Part shown: positions 1 to 13,100 of the stretch, one piece after another
Layout: every line of letters starts with the position of its first letter
How positions within the stretch are numbered: position 1 is the stretch's first letter
Source: Orthonyx spaldingii
Lineage: Eukaryota > Chordata > Aves > Passeriformes > Orthonychidae
Reading direction: 5' to 3'
DNA: 64,000 nt
NCBI GenBank assembly: GCA_013397795.1
Contig: VZTJ01000306.1
Location: 1 to 64,000, forward strand
Program-made: the position numbers and the translations under genes
Notes under the pieces: model-generated
The model's input: the letters and a program-made list of their open reading frames with translations, nothing else
What the model was told of the DNA's origin: nothing
Databases searched by the model: none

Positions 1-480
1 GGCGCTGCCCCCGGCCCGCCCCCGGCTCAGCCCATCCCAGAGGGGCCCCGTGCGCTGCCCGCAGCCCGGCTCGGGGCACGCTGCTGTCACCCAGGGAGCT
101 GCTGTGACCCGCCGGGGCCGCAGCCGAGTAAGGACATTATCCCTCCCCGCCCCACCAAGTGCATCCCGAGTTTAGCGGTGTTCGGTGTCCCCATCCCGCA
201 GCGCTGCTCGGTGCGGGCGGAGCAGGCTCGGGGCAGCCCCTCTCCCGGGGGGTGGCACCGGGACCCGCTGCGGGCAGGGACCGGGCAGGGCTGGCAGGGA
301 CCGGGCAGGGACTGCGCAAGGGACCGGGCAGGGACCGGGCAGGGACCGGGCGGGGCTGGCAGGGACCGAGCAGGGGCGGCGGCGAAGGGCGAGGCCGTGC
401 CCACACCGGGGAGCGGCGGCTGCGGGCAGCTGGGGAGGGAGGCGGGGGAGAGGCTCCCAGGGCTGCAGGGCAGTGGGGTT
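1..480. promoter_or_regulatory. GC-rich, CpG-rich block at the left edge
   Basis: The first 480 bases are GC-rich with many CpG, and composition drops to AT-rich after about 780. It could be the edge of a CpG island for a gene lying mostly to the left. No recognisable protein is encoded in any frame. Part of the GC excess comes from a G-rich minisatellite at about 268-375. Confidence 0.4.
268..375. repeat. G-rich minisatellite, unit GGGACCGGGCA
   Basis: About nine imperfect copies of a 10-11-base unit (GGGACCGGGCA, with variants GGGCTGGCA and GGGACTGCGCA). Regular G-runs on the plus strand could form quadruplex structure (inference). Confidence 0.85.
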
Positions 481-558
481 TAACCCGACAGTGCCCCATT
501 CTGTGGTGCTTTTTTTGGGGTTTAACCCGTCAGTGCCCCATTCTGTGGTGCTTTTTTT
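475..558. repeat. Direct tandem duplication, 42-bp unit x2
   Basis: Two near-identical 42-base copies (475-516 and 517-558). Each reads GGGGTTTAACCCG.CAGTGCC, then CCATTCTGTGGTGC and a T run. They differ at one base apart from the T-run length, so the duplication is recent. Confidence 0.95.
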
Positions 559-779
559 TTGTTTGTTTTAGTTTAGTTTCGGGTGTGGGGGTGCGGTTTG
601 TTGGTTTCTTTCCTGTGTTTGGTTTGGGGTTTTTTTCCCACAGCAAGGCAATGCTCTCACACGCTTAAACAGCCTGGAAGAGGGAACACCCAGCTGTGCC
701 CGGGGCTCCCAGGCTGGTTCAGGAATTCACTCCGTGCCCATCTGCCGGGTCCGTGCTGGGTCCGTGCCGCAATGTAAGA

Positions 780-3004
780 GCAGAAAACCCGATGTGATAC
801 AGCACTCTGTACCAACATTATCCAGCGTGTCTCCTTCCTGTGGTCAACATTTTGTTAGACATAAACTTCAGATTTTTAAAAATACCATCTAAAGTCCTTT
901 TCTAACTGTTGCACTCATAAGGGAAATAGTACAGGCACAAATACTATAGAATTTTGTGGTCCTGCTCCATTTCCAATTTATGCCTTAAATCAGCACTGAA
1001 GGAACTGCTAGGGAACAGTCTCAATGCTGTTCCCTTTTTATTCTTAGCTACAAATTAAAATTTTCAATCCATTTTTAGAGATTCAAGTATAAACAATTTG
1101 GGGTGACACCAAGCTTTCAGTACAATAAAGCATCCAGACTTACTCCAGAGACAGTAACCCATTCAGTCAACTTTTCTATATTAAGTTTTCTTTGTATTAA
1201 ATAAAGCCTTTTAAGAAAACCTCTCCCCTTCCATACATTGATCTGAAATTATTTGGCTCAAGGAAAAGCCTACTGCTACAGCAGACCACTAAAAATGAAG
1301 GAATTGGGATTATTAGAAGTCAAGGCATGCCTCCTCCCTTCTTTCCTGCGTGCCATCCTCAGATAAAGCCAGTGTTCTAAACAACTTTCAGTAAACTATG
1401 GAACAAAAGTCTTTGAGCGTGTTAATCTACTCCCAAAGCACAAATATGCATGCTTAGAGAGGGAGCAGAGATCCTGAATGATTTTTGTCCTGGTTTCTAA
1501 CAAGCAGACTGACGGCAGCAGCGTCCCCCCGGCGCGGCTGGGAGCAGTGAGCCCCCCGTGCTGCCCCCGAGCCTGGCACAGCAGCTGGGCACAGCTCTGC
1601 CCCCAGCACGGGGACAGCACAGGCACGTTGTGCACGCAGTGCCAGCTGGAGCTGCAGCTGCACTCTGGGTTACCTTCCAACCCCACCAAACATGAGATGT
1701 GCTTCACCTCCTGGTGCAGCCCCAGGAGCACGGCCACAATTCAGCCCTGCTGCTCCTCTCCCTCCCACGCCGTGTTCTGTTTGCTCTGCAGGCCAGGAGC
1801 CCCCAGTGTGCTTCTCTTCAGCTCTTAATGACCTTCCCTCTGGGTTCCTTCACCAGTTTTTGGCGTTCTGTGTACATGACTGTTCCTCCCTGTGGAACAG
1901 ACACCTCACGACTTCAAGGACAGACTCGGGCAAGAGTACCTTCTGTTCACATTTCATCCTCAGCGTTGAGCAAAGCATGTGGTTGGGCTCAGGCCAGCTC
2001 TCGTGGATGCCCTGAGCTCATTCTGCTGTCCACAGGCCCCACACTGAAGAATATTAATGTGAACCACAGAACTGCTGAAACCACGGCCCCTTGCCTGAGC
2101 CTTCTTGAGTTACAGGAGGAGATCAGCCTCCTACAGCTTGTGTTTGCCCAGGACTCCCCATGGGGTCCCTCTCCACTGTGATTTTTTGATGAGACGAACC
2201 AGGAGGAAGCCAGAGAACAGAGATTTGCCATCGACTGCGCTGCAGGACAGGGAAGAAATTTCACCTTGCAGAGAGGCAGGTTAGAATTGATACCCAGCAC
2301 CCCCAGTGTGCTCAGAGAGGCTGCCCCCGGACAGCCCTGCAGGCAGCGCTGCCCCACTGCTGTGTGCTGTGACACAGAGCAGCAGGGAGCCAGCTGCCAC
2401 GGCTGAGTGCTGAAGGGATGCTGATACCAGAGGTACAACACAGACCTTCCCTGGAGCAGGAACTCCTGCAGAGCAGCGGGGATTATTGACCCACACACTG
2501 ACACTGACAGCAAGCACTGAGCTTTTTCAGTTTGGGGTTTTTTGGTGTGGTTGGGTTTTGTTTTGCTTTTTGACTCACCTGTCCCTAACTGTAGCAGCTA
2601 AATAACAGGGGTGAAATACGCATGTGTCTTGGTTTTTCCTTTTTAAAAATCAAAATTTTAAAAGCACTGGAGGTACTGGGGTTTCATTTTGGGCTTCATT
2701 TAATGAACAGAGGAGGGAGATGAATGCTGCCCATCCTGCCACGTGCCATCTCTGGAGTTTGACAGGTCCACCTGGGCTCTGGGGGGCTCTGGCTGGAAAC
2801 CACCATGGCCAGACCAAGGCATGCAGCTCGCTCTACAGACCAACCTCCATCAGCAGGTGCCCAGTTTCTCTCAAACTGCTCCCAGCACATCTGCAGTGAG
2901 TAACAATGGGGTAGCTGCCAACATTTGGGCTTTTTTTCCACCATAAGCATGACTAAAGTAGTTCAACACGAAGGTGAAGTCAACAAGTATCACCCCAATC
3001 TATG
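780..3004. other. No gene seen, downstream of SYT17
   Basis: Mixed AT-rich sequence with a moderately GC-rich patch at 1500-2500. Open frames are short and show no recognisable domain or conserved exon. A G/T-rich simple stretch lies at about 2525-2580. Confidence 0.6.
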
Positions 3005-3967
3005 TGGCACAATTAAATAGAATTTTATTTTCAATAAATATACAATCTGCATCATACCAGACAATACGCTGTGGAAAAATAAAAAGTACAGAAGCAACCA
3101 ACAGGACAGCTTGACTGTAGCTAAGTTCACTTGGTGACCTGAAGAGCTACGTGGGTAGACAGACACAACACAGAAAGAGCCACTGCAGTCTGTGAGAGAA
3201 TTAAAATTGTGTTTTCTGGGTCTTCTTAACCGCCAAAATCCCTGGAGCAGGGTTCTTTTGCACAGCACAGGTTTGAAAGAACACGAGCTGGTTTTCCCAG
3301 TACAAATGCTATTGGAAATGTTTATTTTTCGATATCATCACTGAATCTACTACGCACACAGACTGCTATGGAGACTGGCAGGTCACCGCTGACGGGACAC
3401 GGGATCCGTCCCATGTGGGGCCAGGCGTGTGCCCCAGCACACAGACACACACGAGCAGCAGCTTAATTCTGCAAAAACTAGTACAAGGACAAAACTGGAG
3501 TCAGAACCGATTTCACCACAGGTTCTACCATTTAAAAAAATATTCTAGCCTAATTACTACGTTCACCAATGAGAGCACATGGGTACTTATATCTCCGAGA
3601 GGATGAGCCATGGGTTTGGACTGGAAGGACAGCAGAGGCAACTCCCAGTTCCTCCAGCCGCTCCGTGCTCACCACGGCGCGTCCGTGCACAGCCCGTGCG
3701 CCCGGCCCCGCGCTCCTCCCGCGGGATGCAAACAGCGGAGCAGGGCCGGGGGCAAGCAGCCAGAGCTCCGGCCCCAGGGGACAGCCAGGACCCGGTGGGA
3801 CACGGATCACTGAGGCCAGCACGGCTGCTCGGGTGCTGGCAGCCGCCTTAATCCAACGGCGCCGCTGTGGGGTGCGTGTGGGGTGCGAGGTGGGGTGTTT
3901 CTTTCAGTCGTTGGTTTGGTTTTTGTCTCGTCCGCCTGCTCGGTGTGGCCGCCGTCGGTTGCCCAGC
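3005..3967 (-). other. SYT17: SYT17 3' untranslated region (inferred)
   Basis: Continuous with the last exon. Minus-strand AATAAA hexamers occur at 3321-3326 and 3024-3029. The second is followed by T/G-containing sequence below 3005 and is taken as the likely main poly(A) site, giving a 3'UTR of about 0.95 kb; the first would give about 0.65 kb. The stretch 3655-3860 next to the stop is dense in CpG. Ends are inferred from hexamers only. Confidence 0.5.
3024..3029 (-). terminator. SYT17: Candidate SYT17 poly(A) signal AATAAA
   Basis: Exact minus-strand AATAAA about 940 bases downstream of the SYT17 stop codon. A second exact copy at 3321-3326 could act as a proximal site. No other annotated minus-strand gene could use them. 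Confidence 0.5.
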
Positions 3968-4164
3968 TCATGTCACCTCCAGGGAGGCCGGCGAGACGCG
4001 GTCGCACTCCTGGCGGGAGCGCAGGCTGTGCCACTGCTCCACGGCCGTGCGGTGCGCGCTCAGCATGCGGCGCCAGTGGCTGGACTCGGGAGCGCCCGTC
4101 GAGTACTGCCCGATCACAATCCTCCCAATGAAGTCGTTGCTGCTCTTCACGTTGTGCCCGTACA
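3968..4164 (-). CDS. SYT17: SYT17 coding exon 8, C2B end and C-terminus
   Basis: The acceptor is TCCCCAG|TGTACG; the exon finishes Val424, encodes residues 425-488 and ends at TGA (3970-3968). It carries YGHNVKSSNDFIGRIVIGQY and then HRTAVEQWHSLRSRQECDRV, ending SPASLEVT like the mammalian protein. In loop 3 the canonical Asp pair is Gly426 and Asn428, with only Asp434 left, so Ca2+ binding by C2B is not expected. The exon and adjoining 3'UTR are CpG-rich, unlike the flanking introns. Confidence 0.98.
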
Positions 4165-7100
4165 CTGGGGACAGCAGAAACAGAGAGTGGTCAAGGCAAA
4201 GGCACCGCTCGCCCACCCAGAGCCCTGCCCCAGGAATCCAAATGTCCCCCCCACGGCAGCTGCCAGCATTTTCAGCATCTGGAAAGTGTTAGAGAAACAG
4301 GAGCTTGGAAGGAATAAAATAAGCTATACAACAGGCTGAAATACAATTCAAATAAGACACAAATCCACAGCTACCATGGTATTTAGCATGAACAGGTAAA
4401 GTAGAATCATAAAATGATACGGGTTGGAAGGGACCTCAAAGATGATCCCGTTCCAACCCCCCTGCCATGGGCAGGGACATCTTTCACTGGAGCAGGCTGC
4501 TCAAAGTCCTGTCCAGCCTGGCCTTGAAGCAGAATTACATCATGTAAAGAAGTGCCAAAAGCTCTGCCTGGGCATCATGAAATCACAAAAGCAGCCCAGC
4601 AGCCTGAGCCTGGGGAAATGCAGCAGCAGCAGCATCTCAAACTGTCCTCCTCCAAATGCACACCGCACAAACCACTCCAGTGCTCATCGACAGCCTTTCC
4701 TGCTCGAGACAGGAATTACACACGTCCAGGCTGTCAGCAGGATGTTTACACTGAAACAATTTGCCATAATTATCACTGCAGCTACTTGTTAAACGTCCTG
4801 GAAAGCAACTGAGGGAGAGACATCAACCCAACACCCTGCCCTTTGGATTGCCCAGTCTCCTGGAACAAAAGATCGCAGACAGCAGCAAACCCTAATGCTG
4901 GGCCTGGTCCCGGGAAAGGCTGAACGCTCTCACCAGACAGGAGCAAAAGCACTTTGTGTGTTGCAAATGGAAGCCCTGCCTCAACTCATTAGAAAGTTGA
5001 AACAAAGTCTTGGCAAACTGAAGCCAGGATATCCACAGGCACTGCCTGGAATATTAAGGATTAAAAAATCTCCTCAGGAAAGAGAGGGATTTTTAAGGAC
5101 AAATGTCTACAGGAGCTCCAAATCCAGCTGGGCTTGTGCAGCAAGAGCATGTTCAGTCTGGCATGGAGCCCCTGCCAGCAGCAGCAGCTCTCTAGGGCTG
5201 CTGGAAACCAGCACTGGCAGCAAAACCAGATCTGGGATGCCCCATAGCATCACCCCGATGCTGTGCACAGCCTCACAGGCAGGCAGGACACCAAGCACAG
5301 CACGCTCAACCTCACTTTGAACCACACACCTTTGTCAAGGCTGTGCATTTCCTATCATAATACATCCCCCTACTGATCAACATGACTTTAACCTGCCCCT
5401 CTGCCATCTCCACACTCTGCAGAGGCTGGTTCCTCACCTCTGTACCAGTCTGGGTGACTCAGGCACCACCTGCCAGTGCAGTCCTGAAGTCAAGCAGTGC
5501 CAGGTTACAACTCACTTTATCCCTTCTGACAGCTCTGACGTGCACAGTTTATGGGCAGAGATGTTTCTGCTCACCAAATTACCTGTGGATATTTTAGGTG
5601 ACAGCAAACCTTCAAATGCCCAAGAAATTTGTTCAAATAATTGATCTAAAAAACCTACCCTGCAACTCAGAGCCCTGTGGGTCTATCCTCAAACGACACT
5701 TAGAAATGATTTGGGGTTCACCACCCCAGCAGGAAGACTGCATCTCTTCTGCCTGTCACCATCAGTTACCTAGGGCAGACACCAGCAGGATGTGTTGCTG
5801 AGCAAGGGCCCCTGTCAAGAAGCCAGGCTGGTGTTTTTTGGAAAGGCCACCTTCTGAGGACACAGTGAGGAATTCTAAGCCATCCATCTCCCAACTAGTA
5901 CACAGCTTGTCAGGGTTATTAACGAGTTCTCCTGCAAGGCAATGGATCACAAGTGTAGCTAGTAGGACTATACTAAATGGTTTGCCATGATTTATTAGCC
6001 TACAGAAATCAAATTTTGTGACAAAACCACGTAAAAATACCCCCAAACCAAAATTTTCAGAAGGATTTTTGTCGGTTTTTTTTTTTCTTCACTTTGTTTT
6101 CATTCTTTTTTTCCAAAATGAAAGAAGATGAAGCCTAATCCTGGGAGACAGTACCAAGTAATTTAAACCAAGAAGTCTTACAGGCCATCAATTAATCACA
6201 GGATAAATTAACAGTGAAGAAGTATGCCAGGCATACTGATTCTTCAAAAACACTCCATGCCAGGACTGTGAAAGAAGCAGGTGTGCTAACTAAGGGCACC
6301 TGTTATTTTACTGTTGATCCAAGTATTTTGAATTCTTGTAATGCAACTTGCTAATCTCATTGTGTCAGGTAATTAGCATGCTGAGTCCTCTGGGATATTA
6401 ATGGGCTAATTATACCAGCATTGTTGCTTCTATCATTAACTACTGTAGATGGCACAGAGACTTATTGCTGAAGAACAGAGAAGACATTTTCCAAGGCCAA
6501 ATGCTTATTCACACATAGGCCATAAGAGGTAGCACTAGACTGACCTCAGCTTTACAAACTCACAGCTTCACCACAGCAGCTTTCTCAAAAGATGAGAGGT
6601 GTTTGTGTGCCGAAAATTCAGCTTAACCCATCAGTTCAGAAGCCTTTTACACTCAAGGACGTGCCTTTCTGGGAGGCCAACTGCTCTATTCTGCTCCCAG
6701 ACAGCCAGGATTTGCTGAGCAAGCTGCTGATGGCCGAGTTGCACCACGCTGTGGAATGGACCTTACCCGAGAGGGGCTGGAGCTGGCACTGAGAAAATGA
6801 ACCCTTTCCTTTGCTCACATTCAGGAGCACCATCTTCCCTGTGGCTGCCACCAGTACTTCCACGAACAGCTTGGAAAAGAGAACTGTAGGAGCGCACAGA
6901 ACCAGCAGGAAGCAGGGACTGGCACGTGCCTTGCCCGGGGCTTCCATCCTGACACATGGAGGAGGAGCAGTTCCCCGTCCTCCCTTGGCTGCAGCAACCA
7001 CCTCTCAAATAGGAAGGAACCATTTCCTTGAAAAGTGGAGCCACTTCCACACAAACTCACACCTTCAGCCTTGGGAGGGTACAAAGCTCCTGCTCTTTCC

Positions 7101-10100
7101 TTCCAGCTTGTTCCACAACAGGTGAAGGTGGAGAAGCTCCACGGGCAGCAGCTGAGCACTGTGCCACACTGAGTCCAGGTGACTGCACAAGTGAGCTGTG
7201 TTCCCTGATGTCTGAACAGCCCCTGACAGAGGCTGAAAGGAGCTTATAGTAAATTTCAGATTGTGCCCTTGGCCACAAGAACAGTGACTCCATGGAGCTG
7301 CTCAAGAGCAGAAAATTAAGTAATTAACATTTGAGATTTTCAGATTGACCCAGACTCCAGTTATGAACAGGTAGATGCTGCTTTCCATTTAAGAAGCATA
7401 TTTTCCTGACAGAAACTACACACCTGATCTCATGAGCTCTTTTTCCACCGTCATGGTAATTTACACAATAGCAACATCCATTTCTAGCCCAACACAGAGC
7501 AAAAAGCAATTAAAGAAACAGAGGTCAAACCAATTCCTTCTGCAGCTGCTCTTCACTGAGGGACACATTTGGGAACAGAAAGGCTTCTTGAAAAGACATT
7601 CTTTATAGTAGAAATGCTGAAATACAGAAGAAAATTGCGTTCACTTATGTCCATTAAAAGGGTTGAATTCTTGAGAACGAGGTACATGATGTAATAAAAC
7701 ATTTTCACGTTATGTACTTATTGATGCAGCGCTCCTAAATGATCCACATCCAACTGACGGAGGCCTGGGTGCCACAGGAAATGTTTCTTTGGGATAGGGG
7801 CATTTCAGAAACAAATTCATCCTTTGATTGAGTGTATTAGCATCCTTGGAATGACCAGGCAGGAGCACCAACTCAGAAAATTTCCTTAAGCTGATTTCAT
7901 GCTATCAGTATCATTCACGGGATGGGGACAAGCTTGAGCCTTGCAGCTGGGGCCACGAAACTTCTGCTGCATCTCCTGCAAAGCCTGTGCCAGGTGTGCT
8001 GAGCAGCTCCTCAGCAGTTCAGGCCGTGCTGCACCGCCCTGTGCAGCCACACAGCACCTCTGCTGCTGCCTCTCCAGGACTGACAGCAGGAGGATCTCAG
8101 CGTGCTGCAACAGCTGAGAGCTCCACCACAAATAATTCACTCTTCTTCAGGCACCTACACCATCACCTGCAACGCAGTTAAAACCACTTCGCTCAGAGAA
8201 AGGGAAAATTAGCAAAAACATGCCCAAGGCTGTACACAGGCAGCTGAGGGGCAGAGGAGGACACAGGTCTGAAGGGACCATGTGGCCTCTCTGGCAGAAC
8301 CACAACCCTGTTGGCACTGACCCATCAACACTTCCTGCACTTCCCATTCAGCCTCAGCACTTGGTGAGGTCTCAGAAAGTGCCCCCTTCACACACCTGCC
8401 TGCTCAGGCAGGCGGTGCCTCATCCCATCCTTGGCAGGCAGGAGCCAGTGCCCAGAAGCCAGCACCCAGCCCTTTCTGTGCCCAGCACGGCCACAGCCAG
8501 CGGGGCTGAGCTGCCAGGCTAAGTAGGACTGAAAACTGCTTCTGAGCTGCTTGACATCAATATTAAAAGGCTGTTTAGCACAAAGAGGTGCTACGAGGAG
8601 CAGCAGCAGCTGGGCTAATGATGCACACTGAGAAGGTCACAGGTGTGGCCTAAATCCTGCCCCTTGCTCCTCCAGCATGGCCTGTCACATTCAGCAGAGA
8701 GGAGAGAAAAGCATGGGAGAAGATGCCGTGGTTTCCCATTTATTAATTTAATCTCCATCGGGCTCTGAAAGGCACATTAAACTCTCGCTCCAGCCTTTCC
8801 TCTGTGTGACTGCTCCCTGCAACGGCTGCTCCTGCCCAGCTCCAGAGGGAACTGGAGCTACTGGAGAACATGGCCAGGCACAGACCCATCACGCAGCTGG
8901 GTGACAGGGGACAGTGCCACCACACCCAGAGACTCTTTGGAAACCTCCCACAAGGGCAGCCCCGTGCTCTGGCAGGGGCAGCTGGGGAAGGCACCAGCCA
9001 GGAGCTCCCTGCTCTCCCCAGACCCAGGCACGGACCATATGGTGTCTGCTGCATAAATGAACCAAGTGTTCCATAACGCCAGACACAAAGGCCAAATTCT
9101 GATCTAAATTAAACAGGTGTAAATCCCCAGAAAACACAGTGCTGACATCAGTGGGTTTTTTCCATTTTTTCTGCTTTGGCTAAGATAGGATTACACAGGT
9201 TTAATCAGGGATTAGATTTTGCTTCTGAGCTCCAGATATGGGAAATAGACAGACAGCCCAACACTTCCAAAAGACACATCTAATACATGACAAGAAACAA
9301 TTTTCTAGCAGTGAGTTGTCTGTCTGTCCATCTAAGAGATGTTATGGTGCTAAGAACATGATGGTATTTCAAAAGAGAAACACTTCCTCCACCTGCATTC
9401 CAGCATGGGAAAAAACCAGTTTAATTTGACTCAGATTTCTTCCCCATATCTGTGTGCAAAAGACAAAGTGCCTGAATGTTTGCTGGGTTTCCTCGTGGGA
9501 AAGCAAAAGCAATAGGAGAAAGGAGAGATGAGCATCTGAGTCAGCAAGTCAAAATGCAGATGTGTGATGAGTCCAGACACGTGGTGCTTCCCATCCCTGC
9601 AAACAGCATCTCGAGATGATCTGGTATCTCAAGGTCAGACTTCCACAGAGCCAGGGAAAACAAAACTCAGATATATTTCTGGAGAAGCCTCAGGACAAAA
9701 ACTTTATCAACCTTCAACCTGCTCAGCTAATTGGGACATTTGGAAACCAGTCTGTTAATTAAAAAAATACCACTGGAAAGCCTCATTATCTCTCTATCCT
9801 GTTAAAACAGGCAGCACTGCTTCAAAAAGAAAACATTTTTGTGAAAGTATCCCAATACCCAGGACTACACCATTACCAATACACACCAACAATTACTTCT
9901 TTTTTCCCCTTTAAAAATACAAACTTCATTAAATGGTCCCCAGATTTTCCTAAGAGGCCAAGGGAAAATGAGCCAACAGAGGAACCAGGTATATTGCTAT
10001 TGAACAGCAACCTGTTATCTTAATCAAGTACTGCCTATTCACTGGGAGTGAATTAGAGCCCTGGGATAAAGCATTCAAGTTATCCAGGGGTCTGAAGACA

Positions 10101-13100
10101 CGTTGTTACAGCACTTGGGGCAGAGGTGGCTGATGGCATCACCAGGGCTCCTCTGCTGTAGCCACTGAAACCACAGGTACAGGTCTGCAAAGTCTCAACA
10201 CTCTCAGGAACAAAAATACTCAAAAAAGGAAAAGAAATAAAATGGAAAAATTGGTTCTAAATCTTTACAAAGAACAGAGACATTGTCAATTTTTAAAACA
10301 TACTGAAAAGTGAGCAGTATCACAAAATCCTACCAGAAGACTGAGTGCCCATGAGCTGCACCCTCAGCCAGGACTGACAGTGAGGATCTCACCAGTGAAG
10401 GTCATACACATATCAAGGTCCATCTCTCCATCAACAAACAAATCCTGGCCCAGCCTGCCTCCCTCTCCCAGGCAGAGCATCCTGCCCTGGGAGCCATGGC
10501 CACCTTCCACACAGAACGGGGCAGTGGGATGAGCCCCAGCACTGCTCCCCATCAGACACCACCAGCCCCAGCGCTGCCCCAGCTCCAGCTACACCCCCAG
10601 CCAGCTCAGAAGGCAAAGCAGATTTTCTCTCTATAGCTGCACAGAGAGCACCCAGAACATGAAGATGATTTCTCCCTCTTTGAGGACTCTGCTTGTGTCA
10701 CAAGCCCCGAAGATCCTGCCATGCAAACACGTCCAAGAGCTTATTTACATGGAGAAAGACACAGTCACCACAAGGACCTCAGGGAGACAAATATCCCCCA
10801 ACTGTGAGTGCTGAAGGTTGTCTTTTTTATGGTAAGTGATGAGAAGATGCTAAGGAGTCACCCAGACACAGTTTGCCCTGGAGTGCTGGTGGTTTTTACT
10901 GGGCCATCTGGGCTTTACTGCAGTGCAAACAGCATTGCTGATGATGGTTATTAACAACATTATAATCATTAACAAAATACAGCAGTGCTCAGGTTTCAGG
11001 GGTTGTCTACCTTCCTGCTGCACAGCCCCAGCTTTCTGAAGGTTAGCCTGAGATTTAGAGGACAGCCCAAAATCCCTCGGCGGGGAGAGCACGGGGTCTC
11101 TGGGTGCCCAGCACCCAGCCCTCCAAAGCACAGAGGCTGCACTTGCATCTCAAATCTTCTTTTTTCTTCTTGGAAATGACCTTGGGCAGCAGCTGCCAGC
11201 CCTGCTGTCAGGGCCAAACTCCACTTTCCCCTTGCCATCAGACAGAGAGTAACTAACAGCTCTGTTCACACGTGTGCATGGTTAGAACACCCTGCCTTTC
11301 AGAGCCTGCCCCATTTCTCTGCAGGAGGTGAGCCTGTGACTTGCCTGCACTCAAGCAGAAGATGGCACATGAGGGATACCTGTCAGGTTGTCAAAAAAAC
11401 CCCAGAAAGTGGAAAAAAGAACAACCCAAAAGAGTGCATTTCTGTTACAATACGTATGTGGCTGCTCATTACCTAGACAACATGTCTGATGAAGTAAATG
11501 AAAATCAAACATCCTCTCCACCAGCTGTTGCCTCACTCATCTTGCTTTGTTTTTGGTTTTCTTTGTTTTTTTTTTTTGTCAGGACATTAGACTTGTTATG
11601 AGTATCAGTGCCTTTCCTGGTTTCCATCCCTTTAGGTGAGAAGCTGTGAACAGACAATACTTGCAGCAGCAATCCTGACCCTGGATGCTTTTTCCTGGAG
11701 AGGACATTTCCACCAGAGCTCATCCCACCTCATTCCAGGCACTGAACTGGGACATGTGAGGTAGTGACAGCTCCAGTAAGCATCTGAGAAGGAACAGAGG
11801 GGAAGGCAGGGAGACAGCTTGTACAAGGTGTCCTGCACCAGTGTGGGAGGAGAAGCATTTTGGTCTGTAAATGCCAATAATTTACAGTATTGAATCCTTG
11901 TATGCCTGAAGAGGAGGAAAGATCAAAGAACCAGCACCATCACCCCCTCCTCCAGTCTTGGCTAATGCAGAGCTCTCCCTGTGCACATCTTGGAGGCACC
12001 CAGGGCCCCTCTCCAAATCCAGCTGTGCTTCAGCCCTGAGTTTGGTCTGGAGTTCAGCTCTCCAGAGCACCACCAGGAAAGCAGAGATGGTGCTTCACCA
12101 TATGTCTTCAATGTTTGCATACACAGTCCTTGCTAAATCACAGCAAAACGGTGCAGAAATCCATACCAGAGTGCACTAAACACAGACAGCTTGATTCAAG
12201 ATGCACAGGAGGAAAACACACAGGGGGGAAAGAAAATTAATCTTACTTTGTGTGGATAGTGCCTCCCCTTGCAGAGTGGTACCAGCCCCACGCGGAGGCA
12301 GGAGCCCCAGCTGATGGGAACTGGCAGAGTTCCAGGGCTTTGCACTGAAGCCAAGCCAATGTAAAGACAGCTGCACACTGGGTCCAAAATACGAAGCCAC
12401 AATAAAGATTCCTTTAAATTACTGAAGACATACTCACTTCTGGCTCCCATGACTGCTTTTACAGCTCTCTCTCTCTCCATTCAAAGCATCATCACCCACC
12501 CTTCAAGCAGGATTATTTTGCTTTTCAATTGGACTTTGACTCAACAGCAAATTTAATTAACTGACCTAATGGACTAGAGCTGTGGATTAAAAGAGAAAAG
12601 AAATAAAAAACAATTCCAAACAAAACACACAACAGAAAGAACCACCACTGCAGCTAAAAAGAACCCCAAAGCACCTAAGTTAAAAAAACAACAAAACTAT
12701 GTCCCTGCTATGGAGAGATGCGAAACAGAGATCCTCACATTGCAAGATAATCAAGAACAAATGTTTGGCAGCTTGGGTATCTTTTACCAGAAGACCCCAA
12801 AGCCCTCCACGGGTCCTTAAGCTGCACGATACTGTGAGGTGCCAGGAAGGAGCTCAGTGGGGAGCACCACAACCCCCTTCCCACAACTTCAGATACTCAT
12901 TTCAGCAGAACCCCACAGATGCACACAGGAATAAAACACGCCTGCACCAACATCAGGAGCAAATCTGTCACTTGGACAAACACTGACTGTGGCTCAGCAT
13001 CTTCACCACCACCACGTCCCCTGACCCAGAGGTCCTTGTGACAGACAGTGCAGGCAGGGAAGCAGCAGGAGGCTGTGCACACAATAACGTGACCAGCAGC

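Noticed and set aside
3569..4339. 256-codon plus-strand open frame
   Set aside because: Antisense of the SYT17 last exon and CpG-rich 3'UTR; no recognisable protein.
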